From: an uncultured Acidobacteriota bacterium
GTDB lineage: Bacteria; Acidobacteriota; Terriglobia; Terriglobales; Acidobacteriaceae
DNA length: 5,143 bases
Direction: 5' to 3'
Assembly (NCBI GenBank): GCA_903932385.1
Contig: CAIZGA010000317.1
Span: 1-5,143 of the forward strand
Shown here in pieces: positions 1 to 4,335 of this stretch (position 1 is its first letter; each line of letters opens with the position of its first letter). A program made the translations under genes and the position numbers. A model generated the notes under the pieces. That model ran no database searches, was not told the origin of the DNA, and saw only the letters and a list, made by a program, of their open reading frames with translations.

Positions 1-101
1 AGGTTGGCCTTCATCGGAAAGCCGGTTTCCGGCAGGTTCAAGGACGATTTCAGTTCGGCACTTTTCTGGGGCTGCTCGCCGGTTTGCTTTGCTTCAGACA
101 T
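1..101 (-). CDS. ileS: Isoleucyl-tRNA synthetase, N-terminal fragment (cut by window edge)
   Basis: Reading the minus strand from the ATG at 101-99 gives 33 complete codons before the window edge, beginning MSEAKQTGEQ and containing the segment LKSSLNLPETGFPMKANL. The core STLNLPETGFPM is the well-known N-terminal signature of bacterial IleRS (E. coli starts MSDYKSTLNLPETGFPM), so the match is nearly exact over a diagnostic stretch. The enzyme charges tRNA-Ile with isoleucine in the cytoplasm using ATP. Compared with E. coli there are about 13 extra polar residues before the signature. The start is supported by a GGAG Shine-Dalgarno sequence at 107-110, five bases upstream on this strand. The catalytic HIGH and KMSKS motifs and the editing domain lie outside the window. 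The gene is divergent from the DUF3738 array and probably has its own promoter. Confidence 0.92.
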   Translation of the reverse strand, partial: MSEAKQTGEQPQKSAELKSSLNLPETGFPMKAN

Positions 102-124
102 TCTCTCTCCAACTGATTTCGTGC

Positions 125-147
125 TGGCCGCGGCTCTATGGCGGCCA
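125..147 (-). other. GC-rich hairpin in the presumed ileS leader
   Basis: TGGCCGC at 125-131 and GCGGCCA at 141-147 are perfect inverted repeats: seven base pairs around a nine-base loop. If ileS starts from the candidate promoter, the hairpin lies in its 5' untranslated region, about 15 bases upstream of the Shine-Dalgarno sequence. No T-box features (such as an antiterminator bulge or a long leader) are visible, so a regulatory role is only a possibility. Confidence 0.3.
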
Positions 148-171
148 ATGGATGCAAGGACACAAAATTCT

Positions 172-201
172 ATTCTATCCGGCGGCAGGCTAAATCGTCA
201 G
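172..201 (-). promoter_or_regulatory. Candidate sigma-70-type promoter for ileS
   Basis: On the minus strand a -35-like CTGACG (196-201; four of six consensus bases) is separated by 18 bases from a -10-like TAGAAT (172-177; five of six). A second TAGAAT overlaps it by one base at 167-172. Transcription would begin near 165 and leave a leader of about 64 bases before the ileS ATG. This is seen by eye only; acidobacterial promoters are poorly defined. Confidence 0.38.
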
Positions 202-269
202 TGTCTGGTGCAAATCCATGCATCTAGGAGAGTTCATATGTCATTTCACGTTTGCCGCATCGTGTGCTC

Positions 270-299
270 TTGACGAGCTTCTAGAGGACATGGTATCTA
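270..299 (+). promoter_or_regulatory. Weak candidate promoter for the DUF3738 array
   Basis: A good -35-like TTGACG (270-275) is followed after 18 bases by TATCTA (294-299), a poor -10 with three of six matches, inside an AT-rich run that continues to about 309. Initiation here would leave a very short leader, with the Shine-Dalgarno sequence almost at the 5' end. The true -10 may therefore be elsewhere, or the promoter may lie further upstream. Confidence 0.25.
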
Positions 300-309
300 C
301 TAAATAATT

Positions 310-314
310 AGGAG
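310..314 (+). promoter_or_regulatory. Shine-Dalgarno sequence that fixes a GTG start
   Basis: AGGAG ends eight bases before the GTG at 323. The nearer ATG at 315 opens a frame that hits a stop within about a dozen codons. The spacing therefore supports GTG as the real start of the first DUF3738 gene. Confidence 0.7.
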
Positions 315-322
315 ATGGGTGA

Positions 323-1339
323 GTGTCCACACACGCGTTGTTTCAGTCCGGCATAAGACGTAGCCACCCTCTAGTGTGGCTGTTTGTCATCGTAGGGTAC
401 GTCTTCATTTTAACAAATGCTTCGACAGCACATACCCAAACGCAGCCCGCAACGCAGACTGCAAACCAGCCAAAGACAACCGATTGGGTCGTGGCTGCCG
501 GAGGTAGTCAACAATTCGATGTGGCTTCAATTAGGCAAAGCAAGTTTTCCGGCAACGCACAGTCGAATATCCCGTTGGGACCGGGTGATACATATGTCTC
601 AACCGGGGGATTCTTTAAGGCGACAAATCTTCCTCTGATTACTTACATTGCGTTTGCTTACAAAATCATGGGTAGTCAGACCCAATATGCGTTGGCCCAA
701 TTTCCGAAGTGGGTCTCAGAGAATACATTCGATATCGAGGCGCGTGTGGATGGCAATCCGACAAAAGACCAAATGCGTCTTATGGTGCGTTCGTTGTTGG
801 AAGAGCGATTCAAACTAAAGATTCATACCGAAACACGTCAGGTTAACGTCTTTGCACTGGAATTTGTAAATCCCGGGCTGACGGGGCCAATGCTGCGACG
901 ACATTCCACTGACGATTCAAAATGTTCACAAACACTCTCGGATAGGCCAAGCTCAGATTCTCCATCTTCTTCACACCCGGCAATCAGCGATGCGTTTCCA
1001 GATGTCTGTGGTGGGATTTTTCAATTGGTTCCAAGTGCGCCAGAGCATCTGCGTATTGGTGCCAGAAATGTAGATATGCAGCTGATTGCAAAGTCGTTGC
1101 CATCGCGAGAATTGAACCGGCCGGTTATTGATCAAACAGGCGCAGGTGGAAAATTCGATTTCTCACTTGAATGGTCTCCAGATCGTGTAACAGCACAGGG
1201 AGCAGACGCTATTCCAGATACATCAGGCCCGGGGCTCATGCAGGCCATGAAAGAGCAGCTGGGTCTCAAATTGATTGCTACAAAAACACCAATGGATGTT
1301 CTCGTTGTGGATCACATCGAGATGCCTTCAGAAAATTAA
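323..1339 (+). CDS. Secreted DUF3738 (TIGR03435 family) protein, long divergent copy
   Basis: This 338-residue protein belongs to the acidobacterial DUF3738/TIGR03435 family, whose function is unknown. Residues 11-36 look like an export signal: basic IRR, hydrophobic LVWLFVIVGYVFIL, and a possible cut after STA at 36; retention as a membrane anchor is also possible. Family landmarks appear in order: FDVASI at 65-70, an N-L-P-L-I..AY segment, a P.WV...FDIEARV segment, the LLEERFKLKIHTETR block, PVIDQTG at 267-273, QLGLKL at 312-317 and a C-terminal VVDHIEMP. Unlike the three downstream copies it has a Ser/Pro-rich insertion at about 195-230 with C201 and C229, the second in VCGG; longer family members often carry a comparable Cys/CGG element, so a periplasmic disulfide is plausible. 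It lacks the DFDGQM motif of its neighbours. Base composition is visibly less GC-rich (about 50% in hand-counted lines). It starts with GTG behind AGGAG and ends 23 bases before the next gene, suggesting co-transcription. Confidence 0.88.
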   Translation: MSTHALFQSGIRRSHPLVWLFVIVGYVFILTNASTAHTQTQPATQTANQPKTTDWVVAAGGSQQFDVASIRQSKFSGNAQSNIPLGPGDTYVSTGGFFKATNLPLITYIAFAYKIMGSQTQYALAQFPKWVSENTFDIEARVDGNPTKDQMRLMVRSLLEERFKLKIHTETRQVNVFALEFVNPGLTGPMLRRHSTDDSKCSQTLSDRPSSDSPSSSHPAISDAFPDVCGGIFQLVPSAPEHLRIGARNVDMQLIAKSLPSRELNRPVIDQTGAGGKFDFSLEWSPDRVTAQGADAIPDTSGPGLMQAMKEQLGLKLIATKTPMDVLVVDHIEMPSEN

Positions 1340-1344
1340 TTCTT

Positions 1345-1355
1345 AGGGGGAAGGG
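1345..1355 (+). promoter_or_regulatory. Purine-rich ribosome binding site deciding the start of the second DUF3738 gene
   Basis: AGGGGGAAGGG ends seven bases before the ATG at 1363. The open frame continues upstream to 1171 inside the previous gene, but that extension encodes unrelated low-quality sequence and would bury the signal peptide. This site plus the signal peptide at 1363 settles the start. Confidence 0.7.
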
Positions 1356-1362
1356 TACCAAC

Positions 1363-2223
1363 ATGAATCAACGTCTTGCACAAAAGAGTTTTTTTTGGAA
1401 AGCAACGATACTCGGCACTGCTGCCGTTATGGTGTGTGCGGCGCTCCTTGCCGTATCGAATTTCAGGCCAGCCTATGCACAAATGTCGGTCACTCCTGCC
1501 ACGCTGCCAGCCTTCGATGTCATCTCGGTCAAGCTGAATAATAACGATGCTGCCGGAGGCAACATCAACCGTCGTGACGATGGTTTCCACATTGAGAACG
1601 TCAACCTGAGCATTCTCATCCGCTTCGCCTACGGCCTCGACTTCGACGGCCAGATGGTCAACGTACCCGAGTGGGCCCGAGAGGCGCGTTACGACATCGA
1701 CGCCCGCGTTGCCCCTGAAGACATGGATAAATTCAAACACCTTACCGGTGCGCAGCGGAGCCTGATGCTGCAGCAAATCCTCACCGATCGCTTCAAGATC
1801 TCCATCCACCATGAAGACCAGCAGTTGCCGATCTACAACCTCGTCCCGGCAAAGGGCGGAGTAAAAACCAGCGGCGTCAAGCCGGTCGACGCCACCAAGC
1901 CCGGCCAGTTCCTCAGCACAGGCGACGACCACATCTCCATGCACAACCAGCCCATCACCGCGCTCACCGCCGCGCTCACCCGCGCCACGCAGCGTACCGT
2001 CATCGACAAGACCGGCCTCACCGGCAAGTACGACCTAGAACTCCGCTACACGCCAGACAACCCGGACCCGGCTATGGCCATCGACGACAAATCCCGCGCA
2101 GATACTGAAGCCCCAACCATCTTCACTGCCGTTCAAGAGCAGCTCGGCCTCAAGCTCGAATCCGCCAAAGGCCCCGTAGACTGCATCGTCATCGACCGCA
2201 TCGAAAAACCGGCCGCCAACTAA
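1363..2223 (+). CDS. Secreted DUF3738 (TIGR03435 family) protein, compact copy 1
   Basis: This 286-residue protein is a compact DUF3738/TIGR03435 member of unknown function. Residues 1-39 form a classical Sec signal: a K/R-containing n-region, the hydrophobic core ILGTAAVMVCAALLAV, and AYA before Q40. The mature part shows FDVISVK at 51-57, the GLDFDGQMVNVPEWA segment, YDIDARV, a DRFKISIHHED block, YNLVPAKGG, TVIDKTGLTGKYD from 212, QEQLGLKL, and the closing GPVDCIVIDRIEKPAAN. C274 is the only cysteine in the mature chain. Between the KYDLELRYTPD strand and QEQLGLKL lies a charged, variable loop (DPAMAIDDKSRADTEAP). It is strongly similar to the next two proteins along its whole length and much less to the gene before it. 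It sits 23 bases after the first gene and 39 before the third, with its own ribosome binding site. GC content is higher than in the first gene. No catalytic motif is recognisable. Confidence 0.9.
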   Translation: MNQRLAQKSFFWKATILGTAAVMVCAALLAVSNFRPAYAQMSVTPATLPAFDVISVKLNNNDAAGGNINRRDDGFHIENVNLSILIRFAYGLDFDGQMVNVPEWAREARYDIDARVAPEDMDKFKHLTGAQRSLMLQQILTDRFKISIHHEDQQLPIYNLVPAKGGVKTSGVKPVDATKPGQFLSTGDDHISMHNQPITALTAALTRATQRTVIDKTGLTGKYDLELRYTPDNPDPAMAIDDKSRADTEAPTIFTAVQEQLGLKLESAKGPVDCIVIDRIEKPAAN

Positions 2224-2262
2224 ATACTCAACGCCGTAAGGCAAGATCAGGAGCCTCAAACA

Positions 2263-3090
2263 ATGCATGCCTCGCCAAGAAAGAAAATCCTCGCTGCCAT
2301 CGTGCTCTCACTCAACATGGCTGCCGCCGCAGCCCAGCATCCAGACACCGCGCTGCCCACCTTTGACGTAGTCTCCATCAAGCCCGACATCTCCCAAAGC
2401 AACAACAGCAATATGGACCGCAACGTCGACGGCGTCCACGTCACCAACGTCAACCTCGCCAATCTCCTCCGCACCGCCTACAACCTCGACTTCGACGGCC
2501 AGATGATCAACCTGCCCGACTGGGCAAAGACCTCGCGTTTTGACATTGACGCCCGCGTCGCCCCAGAAGACCTGGAAAAATTCAAGGCCCTCCCCATGCC
2601 GCAGACCATGCAGATGCTTACCAACGTTCTCGTCGAACGCTTCAAAATCACCGTGCATCACGAGTCGCGCCAGTTTCCCGTCTACAACCTCGTCATCGCC
2701 AAGGGCGGCCTCAAGCCCGCCATCAAACCGGCAGACACCACCGTCCCCGGCCTCTTTCTCCACGGCGGATACAACTATCTCTCCGTCCACAACCTGCCCA
2801 TCTCCAACTTTGCCGGCGCGCTCTCGCGTCAGTTGCATCGTCCCGTCATCGACAAAACCGGCCTCACCGGCAACTATGATTTCACTGTAAGGTTCACGCC
2901 CGACGCCGCCGACCCCGGCACGCTCCGCAATGACAAGGCCGCCGCCGAAGCCGCAGACATGGCCGCAAAAGAGGACCTGCCCAGCCTCTTCACCGCCATT
3001 CAGGAACAACTTGGCCTGAAACTCGTATCTGCCAAAGGCCCAGTGGACTGCATCGTCATCGACCACATTGAACCACCCACCGCCAACTAG
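2263..3090 (+). CDS. Secreted DUF3738 (TIGR03435 family) protein, compact copy 2
   Basis: This 275-residue member of the same uncharacterised family has a short signal peptide, residues 1-24: PRKK, then a hydrophobic ILAAIVLSL core and an alanine run cut before Q25. Landmarks are FDVVSIK at 34-40, NLDFDGQMINLPDWA, FDIDARVAPEDLEKFKAL, VERFKITVHHESR, YNLVIAKGG, PVIDKTGLTGNYDF from 194, an Ala/Glu-rich loop (NDKAAAEAADMAAKED), QEQLGLKLVSAKGPVDC with C263 as the only mature cysteine, and a closing IDHIEPPTAN. The start is well supported by AGGAG at 2249-2253, nine bases upstream. The gene lies 39 bases after copy 1 and 12 before copy 3, so translation is probably coupled within one transcript. 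A 44-base stretch near the 3' end (2989-3032) is identical to the matching part of copy 3, pointing to recent duplication or gene conversion. Function cannot be inferred beyond export. Confidence 0.9.
   Translation: MHASPRKKILAAIVLSLNMAAAAAQHPDTALPTFDVVSIKPDISQSNNSNMDRNVDGVHVTNVNLANLLRTAYNLDFDGQMINLPDWAKTSRFDIDARVAPEDLEKFKALPMPQTMQMLTNVLVERFKITVHHESRQFPVYNLVIAKGGLKPAIKPADTTVPGLFLHGGYNYLSVHNLPISNFAGALSRQLHRPVIDKTGLTGNYDFTVRFTPDAADPGTLRNDKAAAEAADMAAKEDLPSLFTAIQEQLGLKLVSAKGPVDCIVIDHIEPPTAN
2989..3032 (+). repeat. 44-base exact direct repeat, copy A (inside compact copy 2)
   Basis: These 44 bases are identical to 3832-3875 in the next gene, including all third codon positions. They encode FTAIQEQLGLKLVSA plus flanking bases. 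The surrounding sequence diverges at both ends. This is coding sequence rather than a mobile repeat, and it marks recent duplication or gene conversion. It could also serve as a site for homologous deletion that fuses the two genes. Confidence 0.9.
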
Positions 3091-3102
3091 CCGGAGCAGA
3101 AT

Positions 3103-3933
3103 ATGCCATCCATAAAACTCTCAAAACCGTTTGCCGCAATTGTTCTACTCTGTGCCGTTACCTCTCTGCACGCGCAACAAGCCGCGGCCCCGTCATTGCC
3201 CAGCTACGCAGTCATCTCCATCAAGCCCAATAACTCCGGCAGTACTTCCAGCACCATCCGCCGTTTGCCCGACGGTATCCACATGGAAAATGTCTCCATC
3301 GGCGACCTCGTCCGCTTCGCCTATAACCTCAACTTCGACGGCCAGATGATCAACCTTCCCGCCTGGGCCGCGGAGGCGGACTTTGATATCGATGTCCGCG
3401 TAGATACCGCCGATATCGAAAAATTCAAGGCGCTTACAGTCCGCGAGGAAAAGCAATCCATGCAAGCGGTCCTCATCAGCCGTTTCAAATTGCTCGCCCA
3501 TCATGAAGACCGTCAGATGCCTGTCTATAATCTCGTCGTTGCCAAAGGTGGCCCCAAGCCTGCTCTCAAGGCTGTCGATAGCGCGGCGAATGGCTTCGTT
3601 AACTCCAACGCCAATCACATCACCATGCATGACGAACCCATTGCCGCCCTCGCTGAAACGCTAACCCGTCGCACCAACCGCACCGTCATCGACAAGACCG
3701 GTCTTACTGGCAATTACGATGTTGAGTTGAAGTTCACACCAGACTCCTACGACCCCGCCATGGCAAAGACCGACAAAGAAGCCGCCGAAGCCGCGGCACG
3801 AGCCGGCAATGACGGCGAAGCGCCAACACTTTTCACCGCCATTCAGGAACAACTTGGCCTGAAACTCGTATCTGCTAAAGGGCCGGTGGATTGCATCGTG
3901 ATTGACCACATCGAAAAGCCGGCAGCAAACTGA
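3103..3933 (+). CDS. Secreted DUF3738 (TIGR03435 family) protein, compact copy 3
   Basis: This 276-residue protein is the fourth and last family member in the array. Its signal peptide spans residues 1-24 (KLSKPFAAIVLLCAVTSLHA), with the predicted cut before Q25. The family's opening motif is altered here: YAVISIK at 35-41 instead of FDV.SIK, so the usual Phe-Asp pair is lost. It then shows NLNFDGQMINLPAWA, FDIDVRVDTADIEKFKAL, ISRFKLLAHHEDR, YNLVVAKGG, TVIDKTGLTGNYDVEL from 194, an Ala-rich acidic loop (KEAAEAAARAGNDGEAP), QEQLGLKLVSAKGPVDC with C264 as the only mature cysteine, and IDHIEKPAAN at the end. GGAG at 3093-3096 lies six bases before the ATG, and the gene begins only 12 bases after the previous stop. 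No clear intrinsic terminator follows. The role is unknown; all the sequence shows is an exported, soluble-looking protein. Confidence 0.9.
   Translation: MPSIKLSKPFAAIVLLCAVTSLHAQQAAAPSLPSYAVISIKPNNSGSTSSTIRRLPDGIHMENVSIGDLVRFAYNLNFDGQMINLPAWAAEADFDIDVRVDTADIEKFKALTVREEKQSMQAVLISRFKLLAHHEDRQMPVYNLVVAKGGPKPALKAVDSAANGFVNSNANHITMHDEPIAALAETLTRRTNRTVIDKTGLTGNYDVELKFTPDSYDPAMAKTDKEAAEAAARAGNDGEAPTLFTAIQEQLGLKLVSAKGPVDCIVIDHIEKPAAN
3832..3875 (+). repeat. 44-base exact direct repeat, copy B (inside compact copy 3)
   Basis: This is the partner of 2989-3032 at the equivalent place in the following paralogue, 843 bases downstream. Just after the repeat the two genes differ mainly at synonymous positions (GCC against GCT, GGC against GGG), so the exact identity is confined to this block. 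Confidence 0.9.
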
Positions 3934-4335
3934 CAAGTGCTGCGGAATGAAAATCATGAGCAAAAAACTACATTGCCGAGAAATGCACAACTTTAATTGC
4001 AATTGATGGCCGGGGATGTAACTATTCACACGGCTGTATCGTCTATTATTGGTGGGAGCCCCCGAAATGGGCGTTCGCTGTAGAATGATTCAGAGCTGAA
4101 AGGCTCTTGATGAGGCTGAAAATTCGTCGCTAGAGGTACCGGCCACGTCAGGCAGCTGGCGACCAGAAGCCGGAACGATTGCCGGGTCCACCGGTCAACG
4201 ACCAAGCGACACTCCACACTGGCACCGCGTTTTTTGCAGCCGGCATTGATTGCGGCAGCGGTGGAATTTGTGGATTTGAAAGACTTTTCTCCGAAGGGGA
4301 TGGGGCCGGTCAAGACCGGGCTCCCGGGTGGAATG
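3934..4335 (+). other. Intergenic region of about 400 bases between the DUF3738 array and the TonB gene
   Basis: No convincing gene, RNA gene or intrinsic terminator is visible. The left part (to about 4060) is AT-rich and contains a perfect ten-base palindrome AATTGCAATT at 3995-4004, which could be an operator half or chance. A small hairpin with five-base arms (4092-4096 with 4103-4107) has no T-tract after it. -10-like hexamers occur (TATTAT at 4044, TAGAAT at 4081), but none has a well-spaced -35. From 4120 onward the frame of the TonB gene is open, so the right part may be translated if that gene starts earlier than called. Confidence 0.5.

Larger units (their letters stand above)
323..3933 (+). 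other. Probable four-gene operon of DUF3738 paralogues
   Basis: Four same-strand genes of one family follow each other with gaps of 23, 39 and 12 bases, no internal terminator-like hairpin, and a separate Shine-Dalgarno sequence for each. This supports a single transcript, though internal promoters cannot be excluded. The strongest relationships are among the last three genes, so the array most simply grew by tandem duplication of a compact copy beside an older, divergent one. Confidence 0.7.

Noticed and set aside
4..273. 89-codon open frame on the plus strand at the left edge
   Set aside because: It runs antisense over the start of ileS and through both promoter regions, with no Shine-Dalgarno sequence or recognisable protein character.
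1171..1362. Upstream extension of the second DUF3738 gene into the first
   Set aside because: The extra 64 residues lie in an alternative frame of the first gene's conserved 3' end, and the signal peptide and a strong ribosome binding site both point to the ATG at 1363.
1336..1944. 202-codon minus-strand open frame opposite the second DUF3738 gene
   Set aside because: It is a complementary-frame shadow caused by strong third-position GC bias; the plus strand encodes a recognised family with a signal peptide.
2540..2890. 116-codon plus-strand frame rich in Ser, Pro and Arg inside the third DUF3738 gene
   Set aside because: The composition is what a shifted reading of GC-rich codons produces, and it is internal to a well-supported gene.
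2308..3066. 252-codon minus-strand open frame opposite the third DUF3738 gene
   Set aside because: It has the same cause; its Val/Gly/Asp-rich translation matches no known protein and it overlaps the plus-strand gene almost entirely.
323..3933. CRISPR array, phage or insertion-sequence origin for the repeated structure
   Set aside because: The repetition is whole-gene paralogy in coding frame. There are no short evenly spaced repeats, no transposase and no terminal inverted repeats.
4021..4086. TATTAT (4044) and TAGAAT (4081) as promoters for the TonB-family gene
   Set aside because: Neither has a recognisable -35 hexamer at 16-18 bases, so they are mentioned only in the intergenic description.
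4092..4107. Small inverted repeat AGAGC/GCTCT as a possible terminator
   Set aside because: It has only five base pairs and no following T-tract, and it lies about 160 bases after the last DUF3738 stop.
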